This document shows, piece by piece, positions 1 through 6,216 of a stretch of 16,511 nt of DNA (within the stretch, counting starts at the first letter, position 1; the number at the start of each line of letters is the position of its first letter). Location: positions 1-16,511 of the forward strand of contig CAIJFC010000297.1 in the NCBI GenBank assembly GCA_903819815.1. The letters are read 5' to 3'. The translations under genes and the position numbers were made by a program. Below the pieces are notes generated by a model. The model did not search any database, had not been told where the DNA came from, and was given only the letters and a program-made list of their open reading frames with translations. The stretch is from an uncultured Bacteroidota bacterium. GTDB lineage: Bacteria > Bacteroidota > Bacteroidia > Flavobacteriales > Flavobacteriaceae.

Positions 1-201
1 AAATTGATTCCTGAATGTCCTCCATATTACGACAAAGAAGATTTATCTGACCGTCCGATGCGTTTCTTTATTTCAGAAATGATTCGTGAAAAGATTTTTA
101 TTCATTGTCAAAAAGAGGTTCCATATTCAAGTCAAATTGAAATTGAAGAGTATTTAGAAGAACAAGATATTATTAAAATTCGTGGAGGACTTCCCTTCTG
201 A
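1..201 (+). pseudogene. era: GTPase Era, C-terminal fragment, truncated at its 3' end
   Basis: The window opens inside this reading frame. The visible residues read as the start of the KH domain of the ribosome-assembly GTPase Era: a 'PPYYDKEDLSDRP' linker, the helix 'RFFISEMIREKIF', and 'EVPYSSQIEIEEY', the counterpart of the EVPYSV..IEEF segment of the family. Era binds the 3' end of 16S rRNA through this KH domain during 30S maturation. The family then continues with a strand, the GxxG RNA-binding loop and about 85 more residues; here the frame leaves the family pattern after 'DIIKIR' (about base 183) and stops at TGA 199-201. The sequence from 167 onward is the reverse complement of a cyclase-family gene. 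Because Era is normally essential, I read this as a deletion or an assembly chimera rather than a working variant. The G domain lies outside the window. Confidence 0.8.
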
Positions 202-354
202 AACTTTCCCAATCCAATCGCCAAAAACAACCGGTTCAATTACAGGTTTTTCAATATACCATGCAATTGGATTATCATCGGTGTTGGACAATGAAATGGA
301 GATATCAATTGGTTTTGATAAGTCGACTTCGAAATTATTTATTTTTGCTAGCAT
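167..354 (-). pseudogene. Cyclase-family protein (kynurenine formamidase-like), N-terminal fragment
   Basis: Reading leftward from ATG 354-352 the protein begins MLAKINNFEVDLSKP and continues through 'NPIAWYIEKPVIEPVV', 'GDWIGKVSEGKSS' and 'TNFNNI'. This matches my memory of the N-terminus of flavobacterial cyclase-family proteins, metal-dependent hydrolases related to bacterial kynurenine formamidase. In those the next residues carry the HxGTHxD/E-type metal-binding motif. Here that motif and the rest of the protein (roughly two thirds or more) are missing, because the sequence changes into the era-like gene between 183 and 167. An upstream in-frame start at 369 would add five residues; 354 fits the family better. 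The gene has the same orientation as hemW and the GxxExxY gene to its right. It cannot be functional as it stands. Confidence 0.65.
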
Positions 355-413
355 AGTAATTAAACGCAATATTATGTATATATTCTTTTTAAACTCAATA
401 AATGTAACACATT

Positions 414-541
414 CTTTTTAACCGCAAAGTTCGCAAAGATTTACGCAAGGGTCGCAAAGAAAAAAAACAATCTAAATATCAAAATAATCTTTTTAACCGC
501 AAAGTACGCCAAGATTTACGCAAGGGTCGCAAAGAAAAAAA
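414..541 (+). repeat. Two direct copies of a 21-bp-period intergenic repeat (left end)
   Basis: Copy A (414-467) and copy B (489-541) start with the same CTTTTTAACCGC and end in a run of A. Over the 46 bases 415-460 and 490-535 they differ at two positions by eye. Each is two tandem 21-bp units built as CGCAAAG-N2-CGCAAAG-N5 (A: 423-443 and 444-464; B: 498-518 and 519-539). The CGCAARG heptamers therefore recur at 9, 12 and 9 bp, with a 21-bp super-period. A degenerate third piece may lie at 551-572. No open reading frame explains them. Confidence 0.9.
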
Positions 542-575
542 TAGCCTATTAAAAGAACATAAAGTCCACAAGCAT

Positions 576-968
576 TTATAGATTATTTACAACTCTTTTT
601 ATTCCATTTTTGATTAAAGCTACATTAAAATTAATCAACATCCCAAGTTTGCAATTAGTTAATTTTAAATAAGTTAGCAGTTGGGCAAAATGAATATCAT
701 TTAAAGCTTCAACTGATTTTATTTCTAAAATTAATTTGTTTTCGATTATAATATCAATTCTATATCCAATATCAAGCTTTACTTCTTCATAAACTAAAGG
801 CAAAGCTTTTTGCTTTTGGATTTCTAACCCCGTCTTATTTAGTTCGTAAAATAAGCACTCCTCATAAGCACTTTCTAAAAGACCCGGGCCTAAATTTTGA
901 TGGACTTTCAAAGCACAATTAAATACTATTTTAGATAATTCATTTTCTGTTATCATATTAAATTTCAT
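576..968 (-). CDS. GxxExxY family protein (PD-(D/E)XK nuclease-like)
   Basis: A protein of 130 residues, the usual length of the GxxExxY family, which is grouped with the PD-(D/E)XK nuclease superfamily. The name-giving motif is G29-L-L-E32-S-A-Y35. The candidate catalytic core is D72 in 'YRIDIII', then E82-I-K84 in 'LILEIKS', followed by Q96 and Y100 in 'HFAQLLTYLK'. The C-terminus 'KLGMLINFNVALIKNGIKRVV' (residues 107-127) is also typical. I see no DNA-binding domain, signal peptide or membrane segment, so it should be cytoplasmic. ATG 968 is used because an AT-rich leader typical of the phylum precedes it; M5 (956) is possible. The gene stands alone between hemW and the broken cyclase gene and is enclosed by inverted 21-bp-period repeats. 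The family has no firmly established function that I know of, and nuclease activity is inferred from the fold. Confidence 0.9.
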   Translation of the reverse strand: MKFNMITENELSKIVFNCALKVHQNLGPGLLESAYEECLFYELNKTGLEIQKQKALPLVYEEVKLDIGYRIDIIIENKLILEIKSVEALNDIHFAQLLTYLKLTNCKLGMLINFNVALIKNGIKRVVNNL

Positions 969-1002
969 TTTTATGGCTAATACTAATTTAGTTTAATTTG
1001 CT

Positions 1003-1065
1003 TAAATCCTTGCGAACCTTGCGTAAATCTTTGCGAACCTTGCGGTTAAAAAACTTAGCGGTTAA
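1003..1065 (-). repeat. Inverted copy of the 21-bp-period repeat (right end)
   Basis: Read on the minus strand from 1065, this gives TTAACCGCTAAG, then a run of T and TTAACCGC, then two almost perfect tandem 21-bp units (1044-1024 and 1023-1003) that differ at one base. Each unit is CGCAAGG-N2-CGCAARG-N5. It is inverted relative to copies A and B and ends one base before the hemW stop codon, so it occupies the 3' boundary of hemW. Confidence 0.9.
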
Positions 1066-1066
1066 G

Positions 1067-2200
1067 CTATTCCAAATTTAAGTAAAATAAATCTGATGCA
1101 ATTCCATCCGTTAAAAACTTGCCTTTTTTGGTGGATTTTAAAACGTTGTCTTCAATAAAAACCAAATCGTCATTTAAGAATTTCTGAACTTGTATCATTA
1201 AATAATCGAGATACGTAATTCCAAAATCCATTTTGATTTTATCCAATGAAACGCCCCAAATGGTTCGCAATCCCGTCATAATATATTCATTATATTGATC
1301 GGTGATGGTGAGGGTTTCCTCTTCATTTGGAAGTTGGTTTTCTTGAATTGCCTTTATATAAAGTGAATTATTAGACACATTCCAACTTCTAGAAATGCCA
1401 TTATAACTGTGAGCAGAAGGTCCAATTCCAATGTATTTTTTTCCAAGCCAATACGAAGAATTATTTTTCGAAAAGTAATTCTCTTTTCCAAAATTCGACA
1501 ATTCGTAATGTATAAAATCATTTGCTTCAAGCATTTCTACCAAAATAGAAAAGTGTTCTTGGGCCAGCTCATCATTTGGTTTTTCAATTTTTCCTGTCTG
1601 AATTAATTTGTGCAAAGCGGTTTTAGGTTCAACTGTTAAAGCATAACTTGAAATGTGTGGAATGCCAAAAGACAAAGTCATTTCAATATTTTTTTTCCAA
1701 TTTTCATTCGTCATTCCTGGGATTCCATAAATCAAATCGAGTGAAATAGTATCAAAATATTGTGTTGCCATTTCCAAACATTTTTTTGCTTCCTCTGCAT
1801 TGTGGGCCCGATTCATTAGCTTTAAATCGTCCTCAAAAAAGGATTGAATTCCAATGCTCAATCGGTTGATTTTGGTTTTTGACAATTCGATAATTCGGTC
1901 TTCAGTTAAATCGTCGGGGTTGGCTTCTAAAGTAATTTCGGGGTTTTTAATAACTGAGTAATTTTTGAATACTTCATCAATCAAAAATCTTAAATCTGCA
2001 ATCTGCAAAATTGAAGGTGTTCCGCCACCAAAGTAAATGGTTTCTACAATTTGATTTTCAAACTCCCATTTGCGCAACTTTATTTCATTGGCAAGAGCCA
2101 AAATCATTGCGTCTTTCTTTTTCATGGAAGTCGAAAAATGAAAATCACAATAATGACATGCTTGTTTGCAAAAAGGGATATGAATGTAGATTCCAGCCAA
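1067..2200 (-). CDS. hemW: Radical SAM haem chaperone HemW (coproporphyrinogen oxidase-like)
   Basis: A 377-residue radical SAM protein, normal for HemW. The iron-sulfur motif is C11-x3-C15-x2-C18-x-F20 ('CKQACHYCDF'), the HemW form rather than that of true HemN. The SAM-binding 'YFGGGTPS' is at 56-63, 'RLSIGIQSF' at 113-121, 'LDLIYGIPG' at 154-162 and 'HYELSNFG' at 231-238. HemW binds haem and delivers it to respiratory proteins; older annotation calls it oxygen-independent coproporphyrinogen III oxidase. The start is TTG at 2200-2198. It is effectively forced, because an in-frame TAA lies at 2206-2204, only one codon intervenes, and no ATG occurs before the cysteine motif. It is the last gene of a leftward cluster led by ruvC, 48 bp after the upstream lipoprotein stop. 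No promoter is evident in that gap, so co-transcription is likely. Confidence 0.93.
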   Translation of the reverse strand: MAGIYIHIPFCKQACHYCDFHFSTSMKKKDAMILALANEIKLRKWEFENQIVETIYFGGGTPSILQIADLRFLIDEVFKNYSVIKNPEITLEANPDDLTEDRIIELSKTKINRLSIGIQSFFEDDLKLMNRAHNAEEAKKCLEMATQYFDTISLDLIYGIPGMTNENWKKNIEMTLSFGIPHISSYALTVEPKTALHKLIQTGKIEKPNDELAQEHFSILVEMLEANDFIHYELSNFGKENYFSKNNSSYWLGKKYIGIGPSAHSYNGISRSWNVSNNSLYIKAIQENQLPNEEETLTITDQYNEYIMTGLRTIWGVSLDKIKMDFGITYLDYLMIQVQKFLNDDLVFIEDNVLKSTKKGKFLTDGIASDLFYLNLE

Positions 2201-2248
2201 AAATTAAATATTAAAGTAAATAAAAAGAATAAATCTAGTACTTAAAAA

Positions 2249-3133
2249 TTAGAGAAACGGATTGTAATCTAATTTAAAGTTTCCGTTTTCAATGGTTATA
2301 GTATCACTTGGATTGGAAGGATTTACTCCTGTAAAATTATAAGTTCCTTGAATGCAATAATTCCAGATATTTATAAAAGTCACTCTTCCTGAACAATTGT
2401 AATTAATGTAGGACCTGGTTATAGGATTGTATTTAGCAATTTGTACTTTTTTAACAACATCAGTATTTGTAAAATTATAAACTCCAGGCAATGTTGTATT
2501 TCCCCGTTCATCTCGAAATGAAATCATTATTTTATAAACCTCATCATTAAGGCATTGTACAGTAATATTGTTATAATTTCCAACTTCCCTAGTTTGAAAC
2601 TTATTAGTTGCTCTCCAATAAACCCCATTGATCTTGGCTTCATTAATAATATTGGCTACCGGCGGAACATATTCCTTGACAGGCAAATCGAAACTTCCGT
2701 TAATGAATTTTGATTCGGAATTTAAATTTGTAGGATCAAAATAGATGTATCCGGAGAAATTAGCTTTTACCCTTTTGTTCACAGCATCATAGGAGATTAA
2801 TTGAAAATTGAAGTTGCTTGAACTGTTGTCTCTGAAAGTCGTGAATTTCTTGAAAGTCCCGCTTATAGGCTCTTGATAAGTGTAAATAATTTTACCAAAA
2901 TGGCCATTTTCATCAAAGGAGATTAAAAATGAGGTGTCATTTCTATCGGTTCCTAAATGAATAGTGTGCAATTTTTTATAAGCCGATGTAAAAGTACCCG
3001 TTAATAGATTCCCATTAACAAAAAATTGAAAGTTCGCAACAGGTGTCTCAACAATAGTAACTTCAGTACTGTTTTTTGAACAGCCTAATAAAATAAAACT
3101 GAAAATGAAAAGTAAATAATAGCTCTGTTTCAT
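2249..3133 (-). CDS. Lipoprotein of unknown function, paralogue of the upstream gene
   Basis: I do not recognise a named family. The 294-residue protein begins MKQSYYLLFIFSFILLGC, a lipoprotein signal with lipobox LLGC and Cys18 as the lipidated residue. ATG 3133 is chosen over an upstream in-frame start at 3172 because it places this signal at the N-terminus. The rest is beta-rich and looks like two related halves (about 32-150 and 160-290). Each half contains a strand pattern ending in 'sG.i.f' and 'i.Gsf'. Clear shared blocks with the neighbour at 3144-4055 are 'VNKRVK.NF.G', 'KYNPIT..Y' and 'GT..FT..NP.NP.D.I...NG.F'. The two genes are therefore a tandem duplication, separated by 10 bp and presumably co-translated. 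Attachment to the outer membrane is likely; ligand and role are unknown. Confidence 0.85.
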   Translation of the reverse strand: MKQSYYLLFIFSFILLGCSKNSTEVTIVETPVANFQFFVNGNLLTGTFTSAYKKLHTIHLGTDRNDTSFLISFDENGHFGKIIYTYQEPISGTFKKFTTFRDNSSSNFNFQLISYDAVNKRVKANFSGYIYFDPTNLNSESKFINGSFDLPVKEYVPPVANIINEAKINGVYWRATNKFQTREVGNYNNITVQCLNDEVYKIMISFRDERGNTTLPGVYNFTNTDVVKKVQIAKYNPITRSYINYNCSGRVTFINIWNYCIQGTYNFTGVNPSNPSDTITIENGNFKLDYNPFL

Positions 3134-3143
3134 AATTAGGTTC

Positions 3144-4055
3144 TTAAAATTGTTGATACGATCTAAAAACACCGTTAGTTACTTGAATAATATCAGCAGG
3201 ATTATTTGGATTAGTAGCGGTAAACGAAAAAGTTCCGATAAACGAGTAATAAGTGAATCCATGATATTCTCGATAAGTATATCCAACTTGACCTGAAATA
3301 GTATAATAATCATAGGTCATTGTAATTGGATTGTACTTTGAAAATTTTACATAATTACCAGTACTTGAAGAATTGAAGTTGTAATTCCCAGGAGTTGGAG
3401 AATTGACAAAATGAGTTTCAATTTTATAGGCTCCTTCATCGGTGAATGCACTATAACTATTTTCGAATCGAGCAAACCAAGACACTGAATTAATATTTGC
3501 TCTACAATATTGTTCGATTCCGTTAACAACTAATGGATCTGATTGAGTTCCATTATCGGTATAGGGTAAATTTAATTGTCCACTAATTTGCCTTGAATCT
3601 GAGGTTATATAATTTATATTTTCATATAATTTCCCCTCAAAATTTATCTTAACCCTTTTGTTAACTTCATCTAGTTCTAAGAGTGTACAATTAAAAAAAT
3701 TGGATGGAAAGTCAATGAAATTATTATATCTAGGATTAAAAAAGTTATTGCTATTAAAAAATAGTGTTCCAGAAAGAAACTTTCCATTTTTAGTAAAGTT
3801 TAGACTCATATTTAACATGGAATCGGTATTGTTTAAATCGCCATTAGTCATTATCAAAGAAATTATATCTGCCTTTTTGGAAACAGTAACCTGATAATTT
3901 ATATCTTGACTGTTAGGCAGTCCAAAATTAACATCATCAATCAGTAAATTAAATCGATCTAGGCGGTTTGAATTGCTGTCAGATGAATCATTATTTGATG
4001 AAGTACAACTAGCAATTAAAAGTCCGATTATAAGAATTAAAATACTATTTTTCAT
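3144..4055 (-). CDS. Lipoprotein of unknown function, first of a tandem paralogous pair
   Basis: A 303-residue protein starting MKNSILILIIGLLIASC, with lipobox IASC and Cys17. A Ser/Asn/Asp-rich stretch follows (residues 18-30), the kind of polar tether often seen after the cysteine in Bacteroidota lipoproteins. The mature part is beta-rich, with no catalytic motif that I can see. It shares with the next gene 'VNKRVKINFEGKLY' (132-145), 'KYNPITMTY' (240-248) and the C-terminal 'GTFSFTATNPNNPADI' (274-289). The 3' end lies 10 bp before the next start. The 5' end lies 25 bp after the ruvC stop with no visible terminator, so both lipoproteins seem to be carried within a ruvC-hemW transcription unit. 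Surface exposure is possible but unproven. Confidence 0.85.
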   Translation of the reverse strand: MKNSILILIIGLLIASCTSSNNDSSDSNSNRLDRFNLLIDDVNFGLPNSQDINYQVTVSKKADIISLIMTNGDLNNTDSMLNMSLNFTKNGKFLSGTLFFNSNNFFNPRYNNFIDFPSNFFNCTLLELDEVNKRVKINFEGKLYENINYITSDSRQISGQLNLPYTDNGTQSDPLVVNGIEQYCRANINSVSWFARFENSYSAFTDEGAYKIETHFVNSPTPGNYNFNSSSTGNYVKFSKYNPITMTYDYYTISGQVGYTYREYHGFTYYSFIGTFSFTATNPNNPADIIQVTNGVFRSYQQF

Positions 4056-4080
4056 GGAAAATTACTTTAGGCTAATTTAG

Positions 4081-4635
4081 TTATTTTTTAATTCTATTCT
4101 CATTATTCTTAACAAACGCATCCCAGCCGGTGTAGCTTTTATCGCCAATTGTTTTTCCTGAATTGAAAAAATGACAAACCGCTGCAGCCAATCCATCCGT
4201 ACTGTCGAGATTTTTAGGTAATTCTTTAAGTCCTAATAGTTGTTGCAACATTTTTGCCACTTGCTCTTTTGAAGCATTACCATTTCCGGTGATGGCCATT
4301 TTTATCTTCTTAGGTTCGTATTCTGTTATGGGAATATCTCTTGAAAGTCCGGCAGCCATTGCCACTCCTTGTGCTCGACCGAGTTTAAGCATGGATTGTA
4401 CATTTTTCCCAAAGAACGGTGCTTCAATAGCAATTTCATCGGGATGGTGGGTTTCTATTAACTCAATAGTTCGCTCAAAAATGATTTTTAATCGTTGGTA
4501 ATGATTGTCATATTTTGATAATTGCAATTCATTTAATTGCAAAAACTCCATGTTTTTCCCCACTACTTTAATCAAACCAAATCCCATGATTGTAGTTCCG
4601 GGATCTATTCCTAATATGATTCTTTCTTTTGTCAA
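4081..4635 (-). CDS. ruvC: Crossover junction endodeoxyribonuclease RuvC
   Basis: A 184-residue protein with the RNase H-like fold motifs of the Holliday junction resolvase. The four catalytic acidic residues are visible: D11 in 'GIDPGTT', E71 in 'IAIEAPFF', and D144 and D147 in 'NLDSTDGLAAAVCH'. The conserved segments 'LGRAQGVAMAA' (85-95) and 'YEPKKIKMAITGNGNASKEQV' (106-126) are intact. RuvC cuts four-way junctions bound to RuvAB. The start is TTG at 4635-4633. The upstream frame contains only ATA as another possible codon before a stop at 4662-4660, and TTG puts the first strand at the normal position. The gene is divergent from the membrane protein at 4710 and leads the leftward cluster that ends with hemW. 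Confidence 0.95.
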   Translation of the reverse strand: MTKERIILGIDPGTTIMGFGLIKVVGKNMEFLQLNELQLSKYDNHYQRLKIIFERTIELIETHHPDEIAIEAPFFGKNVQSMLKLGRAQGVAMAAGLSRDIPITEYEPKKIKMAITGNGNASKEQVAKMLQQLLGLKELPKNLDSTDGLAAAVCHFFNSGKTIGDKSYTGWDAFVKNNENRIKK

Positions 4636-4637
4636 TT

Positions 4638-4671
4638 TTGAATTCGTTTCAGGGTTTATTTAGTACTTTAG
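4638..4671 (+). promoter_or_regulatory. Possible promoter of the membrane protein gene
   Basis: A TTG at 4638-4640 is followed, after 23 bp, by TACTTTAG (4664-4671), one mismatch from the Bacteroidota -7 element TAnnTTTG. The start codon at 4710 would leave a leader of about 30 nt. The TTG overlaps the very start of the divergent ruvC gene. Confidence 0.35.
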
Positions 4672-4709
4672 CGCACTATACTATTTTACTTTTTATTTAG
4701 ACTATTCTA

Positions 4710-5627
4710 ATGCTATCAATTTCACACAAAGCTAAACAATTACTTGTTCTTTTAATCAAACTTTTAATTTTAGGGGGTGCATTTTATTTCATTTATGACC
4801 AATTGGTCCATAATGACAAATTAAATTGGGTGCTTTTTATAGAAAAATTCAACAAAAACAAATCTTTTTTAGGGATTTCCTTCCTATTATTATTAAGCGT
4901 ATTGAATCGGTTTTTTGAAATTCTAAAATGGCAAAATTTAGTTTCTTACCTCCATAAAATATCATTATTTGATGCTACAAAACAAGTTTTAGGAGCTTTA
5001 ACAGCTGGATTATTTACTCCAAATGGTATTGGAGAATACGCAGGAAAAGCATTGTTTTACGAAAAATCTCAAGCTAAGAATATTGTATTTTTAAATTTGA
5101 TTTGCAATGGAATCCAATTGATTCTAAGTGTTGTTTTTGGAATTTTTGGTCTTTTATATTTAGGCTACGGCAAATGGGTATTACTACTTTTGTTTGGAAT
5201 TTTAGGATTACTAATTCTAGGGTTTGGATTAAAGAAGTTAAAAATAAAGGGGTATTCGATTACTGATTTAATTCTCAAAATAAACGAAATTCCCAAAAGT
5301 ATTCACCGAAAAAATAATTACTTGGCGGTTTGTCGCTACTTAATTTTTTCTCATCAATACTATTTTTTATTTTTGGCTTTTGATGTGCAATTGCCCTATT
5401 TTACTTTAATGGCAACCATTTCAGCGGTGTACTTATTAGCTTCGTCATTGCCTACTTTTCAGTTTTTGGATTTTGCCGTAAAGGGAAGTGTGGCTTTGTA
5501 TTTCTTCGGGATGTTAGGTGTAAATGAATGGATTGTAGTTTTTATTAGTACACTATTTTGGTTTTTAAATATAGTTTTACCAGCGGTAATTGGAAGTTAT
5601 TTTGTATTGGTATTTAAACCCAAATAA
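4710..5627 (+). CDS. Multispanning membrane protein, lysylphosphatidylglycerol synthase TM-like family
   Basis: A 305-residue hydrophobic protein with about seven or eight predicted membrane segments (roughly 11-30, 51-67, 91-107, 123-150, 156-174, 205-225, 230-248, 261-302). The family clues are 'LNRFFEILKW' (65-74) and the conserved loop 'LTAGLFTPNGIGEYAGKALFY' (97-117), which matches the TP.R.GE-type motif of the UPF0104 / MprF N-terminal membrane domain. It lacks the C-terminal aminoacyl-transferase domain of MprF, so it cannot aminoacylate lipids by itself; a role in lipid translocation or lipid-linked intermediate transport is inference. Its stop codon touches the stop codon of the convergent lipoprotein gene, with no intergenic bases. 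Confidence 0.8.
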   Translation: MLSISHKAKQLLVLLIKLLILGGAFYFIYDQLVHNDKLNWVLFIEKFNKNKSFLGISFLLLLSVLNRFFEILKWQNLVSYLHKISLFDATKQVLGALTAGLFTPNGIGEYAGKALFYEKSQAKNIVFLNLICNGIQLILSVVFGIFGLLYLGYGKWVLLLLFGILGLLILGFGLKKLKIKGYSITDLILKINEIPKSIHRKNNYLAVCRYLIFSHQYYFLFLAFDVQLPYFTLMATISAVYLLASSLPTFQFLDFAVKGSVALYFFGMLGVNEWIVVFISTLFWFLNIVLPAVIGSYFVLVFKPK

Positions 5628-6104
5628 CTATTCTGATTTTATAATTACCGGCAAAATAAATTGCGTTTTTACAGGAAGTCCTCTTTTTGTTGCAGGGTAA
5701 ACCTTAGGGAAATTCACCAATCGGGATTGAAGAATACTATCCACTTTAATAGAATCGTAAGCGGTACTGTCCTTCGGAAATTGAGGTTCAAATTTCATAG
5801 TTGAATTTGGAAACACCGTAACTTTCACTTCAATGGTATCTAATTCAGGATAAAGTGTAGTTAGCGTATCTGAACTTAATTTCTCTTGGATCGTTTGAGT
5901 CAGAAATTCGAAAAAACATTGTTTTTGCATTCTCTGGTCTTTAATTTTATCACACTCTGAAAAGGACGGAAACTCATCTACTTCATTCCAATTAATAGCT
6001 TTCAATTCTTTGTCTAATAACTCCTTTTTTGATGGCACTTCGCCGCCAAAGTATTGGCAGGAAGAAATCAAAATAAGTACTAGTAAAGCGAGGGCCTTTT
6101 TCAT
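5628..6104 (-). CDS. Lipoprotein with a TonB C-terminal-like domain
   Basis: A 158-residue protein beginning MKKALALLVLILISSC, with lipobox ISSC and Cys16. Residues 46-75 ('PSFSECDKIKDQRMQKQC..FL.QTIQEKL') resemble the 'P.f.gCe.......kC...kl...i...' segment that precedes the TonB C-terminal domain in Bacteroidota. Residues 132-153 ('FPKVYPATKRGLPVKTQFILPV') resemble its last strands ('P..A...G.PV..qf.lPi'). No N-terminal membrane anchor or proline-rich spanning region is present, so this is not a conventional energy-transducing TonB. A lipid-anchored protein that interacts with the envelope is more likely. A well-formed promoter lies just upstream. Confidence 0.65.
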   Translation of the reverse strand: MKKALALLVLILISSCQYFGGEVPSKKELLDKELKAINWNEVDEFPSFSECDKIKDQRMQKQCFFEFLTQTIQEKLSSDTLTTLYPELDTIEVKVTVFPNSTMKFEPQFPKDSTAYDSIKVDSILQSRLVNFPKVYPATKRGLPVKTQFILPVIIKSE

Positions 6105-6125
6105 TTGTAATAAAAATTAATATTT

Positions 6126-6157
6126 CAAAATTAAGGAATTATTATTTGTCATACCAA
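6126..6157 (-). promoter_or_regulatory. Promoter of the TonB-like lipoprotein gene
   Basis: On the minus strand a TTG (6157-6155) and a perfect TAATTTTG (6133-6126) are separated by 21 bp, matching the Bacteroidota consensus TTG-N(17-23)-TAnnTTTG. Transcription would begin near 6119, about 15 nt before the ATG at 6104. Confidence 0.65.
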
Positions 6158-6174
6158 CAATTGCTTTAAAAAGT

Positions 6175-6198
6175 AAAAACCCTCGATTGAGGGTTTTT
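6175..6198 (-). terminator. Intrinsic terminator of the T9SS protein gene
   Basis: A perfect 10-bp stem (6175-6184 with 6189-6198) encloses a GATT loop. On the minus strand it is followed by a T-rich stretch, and it begins 19 bases beyond the stop codon of the 1113-residue protein. It is symmetrical (AAAAACCCTC / GAGGGTTTTT) and could act in both directions. Confidence 0.85.
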
Positions 6199-6216
6199 AA
6201 ATTCTTATAAATGTAA

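Larger units (their letters stand above)
414..1065. mobile_element. Candidate element: GxxExxY gene bounded by inverted repeats
   Basis: The repeat copies at 414-541 (+) and 1003-1065 (-) face each other, with their TTTTTAACCGC ends outermost and the single GxxExxY gene between them. Copy A and the right copy match at 43 of 46 positions by eye, so the arrangement looks like terminal inverted repeats around one cargo gene. No recognisable transposase and no clear target-site duplication is visible, and the left end is doubled. Calling this an element is therefore inference; it could equally be an intergenic repeat family that happens to flank this gene. Confidence 0.45.

Noticed and set aside
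154..369. A complete 71-residue minus-strand gene
   Set aside because: Its last residues come from the reverse strand of era and its front is a recognisable cyclase fragment, so it is a truncated gene, not a small protein.
182..421. Plus-strand reading frame of 79 codons
   Set aside because: It is antisense to the recognisable cyclase N-terminus and runs into the repeat; no family resemblance.
414..541. Direct repeats as a CRISPR array
   Set aside because: Only two copies with one 21-bp spacer, copies with internal tandem structure, an inverted third copy and no cas gene nearby.
3134..3172. Longer start for the second lipoprotein
   Set aside because: It would bury the lipoprotein signal 13 residues inside and overlap the upstream gene; ATG 3133 gives a proper signal.
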